Assembly (NCBI GenBank): GCA_963514095.1
Contig: OY741281.1
Coordinates: 16,892,830 to 16,956,829, forward strand
Source of the DNA: Eutrigla gurnardus
Taxonomy: Eukaryota; Chordata; Actinopteri; Perciformes; Triglidae
Length of the DNA stretch: 64,000 nt
Direction: 5' to 3'
Below are positions 21,517 to 32,985 of the stretch, in pieces (position 1 is the stretch's first letter; each line of letters opens with the position of its first letter). The translations under genes and the position numbers were made by a program. A model generated the notes under the pieces. That model saw nothing but the letters and a program-made list of their open reading frames with translations. It did no database searches and was not told the origin of the DNA.

Positions 21517-24500
21517 CTGAGGAAGAGAGAGAGAGAACTGGTCATCTGAGTGGACAAGACAATAAAAACGTCAGCCTGTGTTCACCAAACAGGGTGAATG
21601 AGGCAAATATGCAAAATTGACCGTGTATGGTACAAACAACAACATTGCTGCCATATTTATGTCTAGATGATGTTATATAGAGTGTTGATGGAGGAGCTAC
21701 AACGTTAGCATGACCTAGCATCCATCACACCGCTTCCATTGGGGACACAGGAAGGGGCGGGACCTATCCTCTATGCTCTGATACACCTTCAACGTCAGCC
21801 AACCGTCAGACAGACGGGCCTTTTAAAACATCACTTGAGCTCTCCATCCTGGTGCCTCCAGGGGAATAGTTTATAGAAAGGTGCTGCCAGAGGTGTTTTA
21901 TTCTAAACCTGTTTTACTTCCAACACTAAAACCACCTCCACATGCCCCCTTATATACAAAGGTGGTCCACAGTGAACCAGCATCCATACAGACTGGAGAA
22001 TCTGTCCCCGTTACTCTGGTTTTAGTATTAAACCCTGTTAATTGATATATGCGGGCAAAGGAATACAAAATACTTGAATTTTGTATTCCAAACAGAGAAT
22101 AAGTTTAAAGCTTGTTCTTAACCAAACCCAAATGTTGTAAAAGAGACATTTCATCGATCAAAACACTAATAAATTAAATGATTTGATACAAGATACAGAA
22201 AGCAAAGAAACAAAAACACACATTTGAAATCTCTTCTTAAAACCCATAACAGCTTGTATGTGATCATCTTCTTACTCCAGCTTTGGTTTATTTATCTGAT
22301 TTACTTTTGCTCTTATTGCATTATTTTTATATGTTGTTATTGTATTGATTTGTTTTCATTGTTTCATCTACTGCACTCTTATCTTTGTTTAAATCGGACT
22401 TTAGTTTCGTCTGCTTTTGTTTAGCCTCACTCTTGCTGTTCTGTTGCTTTGTATCTCACTTCTACTTTGCTTCATCTATCAAAGCATTTTATAAAAGGTG
22501 CTGTAAATGTTTTAATTATTATTATTTTATTATATTATTATACATAGATCATATCAACCACACATTCTCCTATTATATTGTTATTGAAAATCCAGGCAAG
22601 ACTTTGAACTCCCACATGGACAAATAACAGTGTTTTTTTTATTTTTTTACATATTCTGCTTTCACCGGGATTTAAATTAGGCAAACATTTAAAGTGGGAA
22701 GCTCACTGCCTTGTGATTGTGGTGATGTTTCTGTGTTATTGTAACAAACGTGTGATTCTTCATTCTCTAACAGAATAAATTACTACAAACAACTACTATA
22801 ATAACAGCAATGATTTTGCAATAATTAAGGCTTATGAATGCTTGAAATTTTAAAGAATATTTTATTGTAACACATGAATAAGCATTTTGTGATTCATATT
22901 TTGTCCTGGTAAAAATTCAATGTTTTCAGTTATTTTTTATATAATCTTGAGTAATATTAATGAAAATAATAACAACAATAAATCACATCAATTCCCTGCT
23001 TTACTGTAATTGTTATTAATTATACTAATTCATCAACGGACAGAAACATTCAAATTGTAATTATTTTTGTTGAAATTGAAAGTGAGGGTGAAATACACTG
23101 AGGTTACAATAATATAGTAAATATTAATATCAAGTCAAAAATAAAAAATGCCTTGATAGGACGTGTTAGAGGAGGGTTCAGCAGCAGGATTGTACACATT
23201 AAACATTTCAGGACAAAGGCAAAATCATGTAGTAAAGTAGTTTTTCAAAGTACTAAATTAACTTTATAGTCTTCAAAACAACAACAAGTTAATGTGTCAC
23301 AATTAAAACCTTAAAACGTGTTTTAAACATTTATGAACATATAATAAGTATCTTTTTGTACAGATTTTAAGAAGCTTAGCATGTCTTCAAGGTAGATGAT
23401 GTGCAGTGAGTGAGACATTATTCCCTCCCTCCTATCTGTTCTAACGACATGAATCATAAAGAACATTACAGTTTCATCTCAACCAAAAGCAGCATTTAAA
23501 ATCCAATTCGAGGCAAAGCGCTAACTGAAAGAAAGCACCATTTCCTCTCATGCACCTCTCTTTTTATTCCCATTAGCATCACATAGCAGGACTCTGCAAA
23601 CACATGCAAACAGCAGCCTGACATCAGAGTCCCAGCCAGAGGCGGACTCCTTCCGCGCCACATGGAGACTTTAGGTCTCCTTTAGGGTGGAGGGCAGGTG
23701 GAAACCACCGACAACACATGTGCTCGGGGAAGATGCTCCACCGACTTTAACACGACAGGCTGCTGCGGACCTGGGATCAGTAACGTGCACGGTGCAACCT
23801 GCCACGAGCCGAGCACTCGCACGATGCGCAATCTTAAGCGTTGCAGACTGAGTTTGCCGTTAGTTGTCCCTCCATGTTGCTACTTTGTGGACGGCGAAGC
23901 GGTCGCGCCGCGTCGTGTTAAGTTAACCCGGCCGGCCGAGCTGTCATCCCCGAAAACAGGACGTCCAGCGGCTCTACGCGGAGCGGGACCGAGCGGGACC
24001 GAGCGGGACCGGGAGCGCTACATTCGGTGTCGGACAGGAGATGCTGCAATCGATAAGGATATGTTGACAGCGCTCGTGATGAAGTGTGGCTGTGAGGCCA
24101 AAAGCAACGGGGACGCAGATGGCAGGACATTTGACATTAATGCTGAATCCGAGTGCGCCTGTTACTGTCGGTGCTCACCGCAATGCCGTTGTTATTACTT
24201 GTATTATTTTCTTAAATAGACTAAGTGAGGAGGCTCTGTTCAACTTTACTCAACTTTCCCATTCTCCTGCCTCCTGTGGGGCTTTAAAGTTCGCGGACAC
24301 GCACCGTGACACTAATATCACCAGTGATACAATTGAAAGAAAACGAAACGTGTGCTTCCCCTGCTTTTCTCGGTGGTCCCAAACTGGGTACTGATTAACA
24401 CAAACTTTTCCCCAGCTCACCCCTCTCTCATAATTTAAATAACCCCGATATTTTAATTCAAGAACTGAGTCACCGTTGACTTAATTTACATCAAACTTAC
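21517..24500. other. plag1 5' intron region, no coding sequence seen
   Basis: This lies between the plag1 ATG exon and its probable upstream noncoding exon. 21650-21780 is a dispersed-repeat piece also found inverted at 8610-8700. 22200-23450 is very AT-rich and feature-poor. 23640-24060 becomes GC- and CpG-rich and holds three tandem copies of GAGCGGGACC at about 23981-24010. Confidence 0.5.
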
Positions 24501-24760
24501 CCCGGTCGCTTTAACATCCTTTCTGTCGGGTTTTTCTTGACTTTCAACTATTTTCCGAATTTTTAATAATTTTTTTCTCATATTTTTTGCTAGACGCGGC
24601 GGGCCTGAAAATTGTTTGCTTTCCTCTCTTTCGAGCAGCCATTGTGTATGCGCTGCGATGCAACCGCACTAGGACGTAGCCACGCCCACTCTAAGTTCCG
24701 CCTACTTGTGCTTTTTGATTTGTGTAAGCCACTGCCACTTTCACTTCAATGTCACTTACA
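24501..24760 (-). other. Possible plag1 noncoding first exon
   Basis: On the minus strand the sequence GCGACCGGG is followed by a strong donor GTAAGTTT (donor GT at 500-499 past 24000). It could splice to the acceptor in front of the plag1 ATG exon at 21516. The right boundary is unknown and the exon is inferred from the donor and its CpG-rich surroundings alone. Confidence 0.35.
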
Positions 24761-25239
24761 GTCCTGTTTAGTAAGACTCCATTTTTGGACTTGCTAGATG
24801 TACTGTCAATCGTTTAAATGTGGTTTATTAGCATTTACCACGATGGGAAGACCAACATGTCAGCTAAGTAATTCTATTGGCTCGTTTCATTGTCACTCGA
24901 CGTCGGGCGTTCCTATTGGCTGATGCTGCCGTCAGTTGTCGTGACGTACTGGTTATTTTCCTGGTGCGCTGTTGCAACAAGGAGAGTGGAGTTGCCTTGA
25001 GCATGACGGGGAGGTGAACGCTTATGTAGCTCTATTAGTTAGCCACATGTAGGCTAGTGTGTACAGCTAGCAACTAGCTGTTAACTACAACACCCGTGCT
25101 GTTATTCCGGGGATGACAACATGGTTCTTGAATAGCCATTAACAGCAGCTATTTCGGTCTTTTCAAGAACGGGACCGTCGTTACTGAAGTGTGGATATTA
25201 GTCTCCCACTGGATAAAGTTGCTAGCCGGTTTGTCAAAG
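24760..25239 (+). promoter_or_regulatory. Head-to-head plag1/chchd7 promoter with chchd7 first exon
   Basis: Two ATTGG (inverted CCAAT) boxes lie 39 bp apart at 24876-24880 and 24915-24919, followed by a CRE-like TGACGT at 24942-24947. A probable chchd7 noncoding first exon follows, ending at a GTAGGT donor (exon end 25239). No TATA box is evident. In mammals PLAG1 and CHCHD7 are also divergent neighbours. Factor binding and exact start sites are inferred. Confidence 0.55.
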
Positions 25240-26651
25240 GTAGGTATCTGTCTCCATTCACCGTCAGGTTAGTCATTCAGCCGCTGCAAAGTTAGCCGTT
25301 TGCTCATATCAATGAAGGTCAGCGTGTTGCCACACAGTGGAGCATACCAGTCTCCGTGGGGAAATGGGGGAATTTACGAAGACATGTTTGTTGTTACATT
25401 TCCTCCACTGGTCAACACGAATAAAGATAGTTTCAACAAAAGCAAGGGTCACCTTTTCAAATCGGCGTACACAACAACCTGAAATATGAAGTCTAAAATG
25501 TGACTGTGTGAGGTTGTACTTTCTGACTCCAGGAGACATTAGTAATATAATGGATCCCAGCATGTTTGTTTGCGACAGATTGAATGGATCGTGTGTTGTC
25601 TTTGGTAGAATTACCGTAAAGCACCAACGCATCTAAATGTTCTCCTCTTAAACATTTGCAGCTTTGTCAAGTCTAAATATCCCCTTTCAACTCATGAAAT
25701 ACCCTCAACATGCAATATGTGGACATGTGTCTGAAAATAACTGAAATGTAGTTTGCCTTGGTGTTAAATGATGTATTAAAGGTACAGTAACACGTTATCT
25801 GCACGGAAATGCATTTGAAAATATCTGGTTAGATGGTAACTTCAGTAAATGGTTGGTTTGGATCAGAATCCATAAAAACACATTTGTTTACTTGCATGTG
25901 ATCTTCAAGAATCCAGCACCAATCGGACTCTGTCAACTTGCTCTCAATGTAACTATAACGTGTCTATTTGAACTGAAGAGGTTTATCAACTCTTGGTGGT
26001 TCATCAGCAAGTTGAGCTGACAGATGGAGACAGTAGAGAACATTTCTGAAAGATAACATACATGTGGAAGTGTTGTCGAAGTGTATGTAGAATGATGCCC
26101 ATCACATTTAGAATGTCTAATGAAATGTTGCCACCATAGAAAATACATGGTGTCTTTGGTTTGTTTACATGTAATCATGTATCATGCACGTCATAATACG
26201 CCTTCAATTCAAAGCAGCAAGCAGAAACAGACAATTAAGACCCAACACAGGACTTTAAACCAGCAGACCGATGCTGCACACCGTGTGACCCGAAGGTTGT
26301 TGTAGAGATATTGGTGGTTTTCCAAAACCTAATTAAGAGCGTTGGCTAAAGTTTCTTTTTTTTTTTTTGGTCTAAAACCAACGTTGTTTTGTTGTCTAAA
26401 CCATAATGTAAACCAACGTTGTTTTGTTGTCTAAACCATAATGTAAGCCAACATTGGTTTTGTCAGGGAATGTCGTCCCAACTGAGAAAAAACACAAAAT
26501 TGATACCAAGTGAAATTCATCAGATTGAAAGTCTTCCTCAGCGACACCAACAAATTAAAGAACGTAAATCCTTAAACGACAAGACTGTCTTGTAAACACA
26601 CACAAAGAGCCGAACACTGAACATCTTATATTCATCTTTTCCCAGATCCGA

Positions 26652-29557
26652 ATGGATAAAACTGTACGTAAAGTTCGTAATCAGGACAGTAACCCATGCA
26701 TCGAGGTAAGTTAACCATTCCTTTAATTCTACATCGTTTCAAACGTGCTAGAATGTGAGATTTTTTCTAAGTTACTCAACCTGTTCCTTTTTCAGGAAAG
26801 TGACGCCTCCCAAAAGTGTTTGGGTGCCTACAACTACGATGCGAGCATGTGTTCAGCCTACTTCCATAGATACAAGAACTGTAGGAAATACTGGGTAAGT
26901 GCATGTTTCCAGTGTCCAAGAGAAAAACAATCCAGAGATGAACAGATGAGTTGGTTTGCAGGGGAGGCATGGGGAGAACAATTGTAGTCCTTGACGCTAC
27001 AGTAGCGACACCCAGTGGCCGGTCAGGGTGCCTGCACAGACGAGGGTGAGAAGGAGCAGCTCATGGAGGTGTCACATGTTTGTCATCAGGAGGAGAACAG
27101 TGAGGGAGGGAGAGAACAGAGGAAGTCCACAAAAGGTTAGAAGATATGTAATAAAAAAGTGTAGTCTCCATTCACCAAACATTTAGGTAGTTTCTCCCTA
27201 AAAAACAAATTCAAATATGGAACATTCCTTTGTGAAAACCTAACAGCTTGCAAGTGGCTTTGTCTTTGCATCTCCATTAAAAAGGTGCAGACATATTTAG
27301 AAAAAGGTCACAAGTGAGATACCTTTATTTTTGTATTAATTTCTAGATTAGATAATTATAACAGAGTTATGTTATCTTAAACGGGGAAACGAGTGAAGGC
27401 AGACTATGTATCGACATAAACAAAGGTCAGTGTGCAGATGTCACAGTGTCAAGGAAACTATGTTCCTCTCACATAGAGAGGATTTCCATTATTCACCGCA
27501 GGAGTTCTCCTCCTTTGTTGGTGTTTATATCCGACCTCAGGCCTGTGTCAGCGAGGCACCACAACATCTGGAGGACCTGGGGCCTGTACTACGAAGCAGG
27601 ATTTGTGCTTAGCGAGGTAACTTAAGCGTTAACTCTGGGTTTTCCGTCCTATGACGCTGGTTCACTTCTTACCGGGGTAGATCGCCATGGTAACTTACGC
27701 TGTGGAGCTAACCTGCTCCGGAGCAGGTTATGTTCCTGATAAGAGATCAATGTGGAGAAACACACCGCCTACTGACCAATCAGCTTTCTTGGTGCGCGGA
27801 TATAAAAAAAAAAAAGAAGCTCGGTGGATCGTGAGAGGGTCTCGTAGGAGAACTATAGAGTGTACAGAGACCGGCAAAACCCTTTTTCTTTCCCTGATGA
27901 TGTTTTATATGAGAGATACAGATTCTCATCGGAGGGAAAGACTTTTCTGTGTCAGCGTACAGCCTACTTACCACTATGAATTATGTTTTTATATTTATTT
28001 GATTTGCTCCCAAGTCCGTTTTACACCGCTGGGATTGCAGCTGAAAGAATGAGGCTGATATTGTCATAAACCACGTTATAAGAATACATCCCAGCAACAA
28101 ATTCATTATTTTAAAGTTATGTGTTCTGCCTTTTATTGCGGAAGGACATCGTAAGAGTTAAAGGGACGAGAGAGCGACGACATGATTTAAAAGAGGACCG
28201 AAGGGCGGATTCAAACCAGGGCCGCTGCTAGGAGCCTCGCAACATGGGGCAGTAACTCTACCACTAAGCTATCAGCAAAGTTACTATTTAATCAGTCAGG
28301 TCTACTAATGCCCTTATGATGGGGCAGTCATATTATACTACTACTAATACTATTAATACGACATTCACACAGTCGGCGAGTTTTTGCCAGCTGTCCTTCC
28401 TGCATTTTGAGATGAAACTGTTGCCTTTTGCCTGTATTATATGTTTAACTTCTTCATATTTCTGAAAGATTATGGTTCGCTCCTCATACGTGAAATACGC
28501 TGCTCCGCTGCCGTAGACTGATGTGATTGGTCAAATGCTGCAAACGCCGCCTCTTTCATGTGCACGCGCTCATAGCTGGGCAGGTAAACCCTGGGTTGAG
28601 TTAACGAGTTGATAACCAGCTTCGTGTGACCGCTTATCTCCGATTGCCTTTATTAGGGTTACTTAAGCTGGATCTCTGAAAGATACCCTGGGTATGTTGA
28701 ACTCGCTTCGTAGTACAGGCCCCAGGAGGACCAGATCACCAGTACGCAGCGACAACATCCAAATACTCTCCATTTTAGCTCTGAATCACCACATTAACAT
28801 AAGCATTATTATCACCTCATCCACAACAGTATTTTGTTGTTGTTGTTTCCCCTGAATAAACATCCAAGACGTGCCAAGGTGGAGAAGGTGTGTATACATG
28901 TGTGTAAAACAGCAAATACAAAGAACTTAAGAACGTTTAATATGGCAAGTGAGTTTGTTTTTTTATTTTTTATAAATGTATGACCTTTTAATCTCAACAT
29001 TTTTCTCGTAATATTGTGAAATATTTCTCAGAATATTGCCCCCTCCCCCGACTAGAGCAGAGTTGAGAGATTTTTTTTAAAAAAGACTGAGATTTGTTTT
29101 TGCAACAGATTTTTTAGTCTTTCTATTTGTTTTTAGAAATGATTTCAGCGACTTAATGCAGTTATTATTAAACATGAATCCAGTGAAATAGGGAGTAGAA
29201 CTGTTCCACTTACAAGTAAGAATGTGATACTTGACCAAAATAAGCACACGATTAACACCATCTGAAATACCAGCATATATTTAAAAAAAGGAACTACATC
29301 ATGTGAGAAAACGACCAATATTCAATGACAACCAGCGAAGAATGTCAGTCCAAAGTAGTTAGTGTGGTTTCTAGTAATAATGAATAATTAGACATTCTTG
29401 AAATGTAGTCTTTTTTTTAATGAAGTAAACAATGTGTGTTTGTTTCCTGTAGCACAGCATCATGCTGCAGAGGAGAAGAGAGGGCGTGAATCCTGCCATG
29501 CCCACCGCTGCAGAGAGGCAGGAGATGCTCGCTGCTGTCGGAGGAAAACCCTACTGA
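26652..29557 (+). CDS. chchd7: CHCHD7, twin CX9C intermembrane-space protein
   Basis: Coding exons 26652-26705, 26796-26894 and 29453-29557 splice in phase to 85 residues, exactly the human length. A noncoding first exon probably ends at 25239. The protein begins MDKTVRKVRNQDSNPC and has two CX9C motifs (NPCIEESDASQKC and MCSAYFHRYKNC) forming the coiled-coil-helix-coiled-coil-helix fold. It ends with the family signature MPTAAERQEMLAAVGGKPY. Such proteins are imported into the mitochondrial intermembrane space and oxidised by the MIA40 pathway; the precise role of CHCHD7 is poorly known. The last intron carries a 1.15-kb transposon. It is divergent from plag1, as in mammals. Confidence 0.96.
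27578..28724. mobile_element. 1,147-bp non-autonomous DNA transposon, 8-bp target duplication
   Basis: The ends are perfect 20-bp inverted repeats, TGGGGCCTGTACTACGAAGC and its complement. They are flanked by identical 8-bp copies GGAGGACC at 27570-27577 and 28725-28732. An 8-bp duplication points to the hAT or a similar superfamily; PIF/Harbinger elements, which can look alike in fish, make 3-bp duplications. No transposase is visible. It sits in the last chchd7 intron and holds a tRNA-like sequence. The perfect duplication suggests a fairly recent insertion. Confidence 0.9.
28204..28276 (-). pseudogene. tRNA-like sequence inside the transposon
   Basis: On the minus strand there is an A-box-like TAGCTTAGTGGTAGAG followed about 40 bases later by a B-box-like GGTTTGAATCC. 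This order and spacing fit a tRNA-derived pol III unit. The intervening part does not fold as a normal cloverleaf to my reading, so I call it tRNA-like and not a gene. Confidence 0.5.
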
Positions 29558-29674
29558 GAGTGAAGACCGGCGGCAGCAGGACCTGACTGCATGGTGATGA
29601 CTGAGCCGAGGCCGGACCCGTCCTCAAGCTCGGGTCACGTGGAAGTGACCATCTGTAGCTGCTCCATAGAGGAG

Positions 29675-29810
29675 AAGCCCCGCCCCTTCCACTGGATCAT
29701 GGGACCTTATTGTGGAAATGTCATGTATGTGGCGAGAGACAAAGAATCCTTATCATGAATTCCACTTCTGATGTTTGTCAGTTTAAAAGATAATCAAGTC
29801 TCAATTTGTG
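29675..29810. repeat. Dispersed repeat within the chchd7 3' untranslated region
   Basis: CCCGCCCCTTCCACTGGATC, CATGGGACC-like, GGCGAGAGAC-like and ATGAATTCCACTTCTGATG blocks recur, in part inverted, at 16990-17260 and in part at 39325-39420. It lies between the chchd7 stop codon and the AATAAA at 29893, so the transcript carries it. Confidence 0.6.
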
Positions 29811-29892
29811 GTCTAACTGCTGAAGTGACTGTAACTCCATAACGGTAAAGAGTTTCCACCAACAGTGAGGGAAGTGGTCAAAACATAGTTTT

Positions 29893-29898
29893 AATAAA
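29893..29898 (+). terminator. Polyadenylation signal of chchd7
   Basis: AATAAA about 340 bp after the chchd7 stop, the first canonical signal on this strand, within AT-rich sequence. Confidence 0.6.
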
Positions 29899-29899
29899 G

Positions 29900-31296
29900 T
29901 ATTAATCATATGGGTTAGTTTGATGTGCTTTATTAACAATGAGTCTTTTTTTTTAGAAATAATCTATATCATTTATTCTCTCCTGTTTTTTTTATGAAAT
30001 CATGAATGATACTACTATTATATTGAACTATTTTTTACTGTGTTAAGGAAACGTCTATTAATGATATATTGATGTTGTATTAATGATATATCACCCAGGC
30101 CATAGTATCAACACAGAACAGTGTAAACAGCCTGTCTACAAACATCTGAGAAAAATATATGAAGTACAACACTATTGTACATGATTTATTCATTTTATAC
30201 TTATATTTGATCAGTCTGGACAATTGCATGTAATTAATTATAAGTTAATAACATGTTTGCATTTTAAAGTTCACGGTAATTGAACAAAAGAAGGCAGCAA
30301 ACATTAGATCTGCATCCTGAAGTCAAAGTGGTGCATTATAGTGAAACTGATCTGAGATGTGCATCAGAAATGGTTCAGAGTAATGTTTGATATCATGTGT
30401 CAGCAGTAAATCACAGGCGACCATGTATAAACCCTGGAATTTACCTGCAGGGCTGCCACGTTTCACCAAAGGATGGGAGTGAGATTACATGTTTGGGGGC
30501 GGAGTGACCCAACATTCTCCTGTAAATGCCACGTTTAGTCATAACTCTTCATGTTACATTGTAACAACTAACCCGGACCACACGGTGATTTGTAACATTT
30601 CCCTCCTTGTGTTTGAGACTAAACTATGACATTTCTATTGCAGAGATCACAGCTGCACATTTACTAGCAGACACATTTTAAAAGAGCTACAAGACACAGA
30701 AATATCAAATATGTTACAACCATCCCGGTCTTCCCTTCATATACAGGCCTGCAGGAAACTCATAATATAACATGAAGCCCAGGTGGTTCTGTACTGATGA
30801 TCCATGATTCACACCAGACAAAACGTCATGAACTCAGATGGAACACACTATTGCATCAAGGCTTTAATGATAAACCAGAAACAGATCCATTCATTCAATC
30901 TGATGCAACTCTGAGGAAGAAAAGGAAGTCTGATGAAACGGCCTTTAAGGGAGCCGACGTCCTGTGAGATGATTTGTTTTGGGGAGTGTATGTGCAACGT
31001 CCCCATTGATTAGAAATTCATACCAGAAACTCCTTTGGGAAAACGTTGAGTCAGTATTTGCCTTTGAGCAAGGCAGCAGACGGCCTAGAGGAACAACACC
31101 AGAACACACAGATGATTGGTGCTGCTTGTGTAAAAGGATTCCTGAGATCCTGTTTCTTCATAGGCTTCATATTTGTTGTGTTGTGTGATTATGATCATTA
31201 AAAGTACGGAGCTTGGCGAATTTTGGTAAAATATTATTAGCAGCAATTCACAATTGCTGCTGTCAAATCCAACATGTCTGCATGTGAAGCTCACTG
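29900..31296. other. AT-rich intergenic sequence
   Basis: I see no gene, RNA or repeat boundary that can be supported here. Confidence 0.5.
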
Positions 31297-31671
31297 TTGG
31301 TAACTGTGTCCCTGGTGAGCATCGTCAGCCACCAGGGCTCCTCAGCTCAGTCTGGTAAGTGTCTGGCTGCGTTTGGCGTCCCACCTGTTGAAAATGAGTC
31401 GACTTTCAAGGTCGCACTCAAGGTCACGATCCACTTCTTCTTCAGACGCACCGTTAACAAACGTGTTCCCATCCTCTCAGGCCACTTCTTCTGCGACGGG
31501 GTCCACAGAGAGGAGGGGCCGGCTCACCTGCAGCGACGAGCAGGTTACCACGACGACCAGACGCTCAGCGAACCTGCTGTTCTACGTGAAAGAGTTAAGA
31601 CAGGCGCTCTGTACTCAAAAATGTTTCTTTATATGAAGACTCATACAAACACACATGTGACGTTTGTGTAA
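31297..31671 (+). other. GC-rich island with open frames, possible unrecognised exon or relic
   Basis: This 375-bp patch is clearly richer in GC and CpG than its surroundings and is open in two plus-strand frames. One has MSRLSRSHSRSRSTSSSDAP from an ATG near 31394. The other has GHFFCDGVHREEGPAHLQRR after a TCTCAG acceptor-like site. Neither matches a family I know. The serine/arginine richness may be compositional, so this may be noncoding. Confidence 0.2.
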
Positions 31672-31819
31672 ATGAGCTCTATAGCATCGATAGAAACACC
31701 GTGCTAACGTGTGTTTTTACATTTTCAGGACTAAACGATGGACTCATCAACACAAGACCTGCAATATAACTGATTCTCTCCTCAAGTGGAACCAGAGACT
31801 TGTGGAGAATGGGGGCATC

Positions 31820-32960
31820 TATGGCAAGCCGTTTTAACATTTAATCGAACCACACTCCTATCTGTAATTATATTTTAGATATCCATAATAGCATTTCTCC
31901 TAGTCAAAATGTAATTTGGACTAGTAGAAATGGTAATTAAAGATATCCACAATACATTCTTACTAGTAAAAATGATATTTTAAGATATCTACAACTTTGA
32001 TTGTACTAGTCAAAACTAAATTTAAGATATCTAAAAATCCTTAAAAAGTATAAGTGGCCGTTTTATCATTTAATAGCTAAACTGGATATGTATTGAGGAT
32101 ATCTGTAATTCAATTCTTCCTAGTCATAAAGAACATTTCAGATATCCACAATGACATTCTTCCTATCCACAATTGTCATTTCAGATATCCACAATGGCAT
32201 TCTTCCTAGGACAAATGACGTCACTTTTGCCATTCATGTGTATTGGGCTTTCAGTTTCAGATATCCACAATTACATTCTAGATATCTAGAATGAACATTC
32301 TGGATATCTGCAATTGAATTCTTACTAGGAGAAACTCCCATTTCAGATATCTTCAATCCAATTGTTACTAGTCATAATTTTAAAAAATTTGAAATGGCGT
32401 CCTGTCTACCTGTCAACAGATATCCACAATACATTTGTGGATATCTGCATTTGTATTGTTCCTAGTCATAATTCTAATTGTAGATATCTGAAACTACATT
32501 TCTACTAGTCATAATACGAATTGTGGATATCCATAATGACATTTCTACTAGTCACAATGTATTTTTGGATATTCAAAATTACATTCTGGATATCTGGAAT
32601 AATTTTTCATTTTGGATATCTGAAATGAAAATTATGACTAGTAACAATTGGATTGAAGATATCTGAAATGGGAGTTTTTCCTAGTAAGAATTCAATTGCA
32701 GATATCCAGAATGTTCATTCTAGATATCTAGAATGTAATTGTGGATATCTGAAACTGAAAGCCCAATACACACGAATGGCAAAAGTGACGTCATTTGTCC
32801 TAGGAAGAATGCCATTGTGGATATCTGAAATGACAATTGTGGATAGGAAGAATGTCATTGTGGATATCTGAAATGTTCTTTATGACTAGGAAGAATTGAA
32901 TTACAGATATCTGCTATACATATCCAGTTTAGCTATTAAATGATAAAACGGCTTGCCATA
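31820..32960. mobile_element. Palindromic MITE-like element, copy 1 (1,141 bp)
   Basis: Ends are TATGGCAAGCCGTTTTA and its near-exact complement, flanked by 6-bp duplications GGCATC (31814-31819 and 32961-32966). From about 32062 to the right end the element is one long imperfect palindrome with arms of about 300 bp (32062-32390 against 32630-32957). Its arms are built from blocks repeating GATATC and CTAGT-type motifs. About 240 bp at the left end lie outside the palindrome and begin with a second version of the terminal repeat. No transposase is present. Confidence 0.92.
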
Positions 32961-32985
32961 GGCATCGATCCCGCTACCTCTCGCA

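Noticed and set aside
23698..24219. A 173-codon plus-strand frame in the CpG-rich region upstream of plag1
   Set aside because: Cysteine- and arginine-rich translation with tandem GAGCGGGACC repeats, no splice structure, and a location typical of a CpG island.
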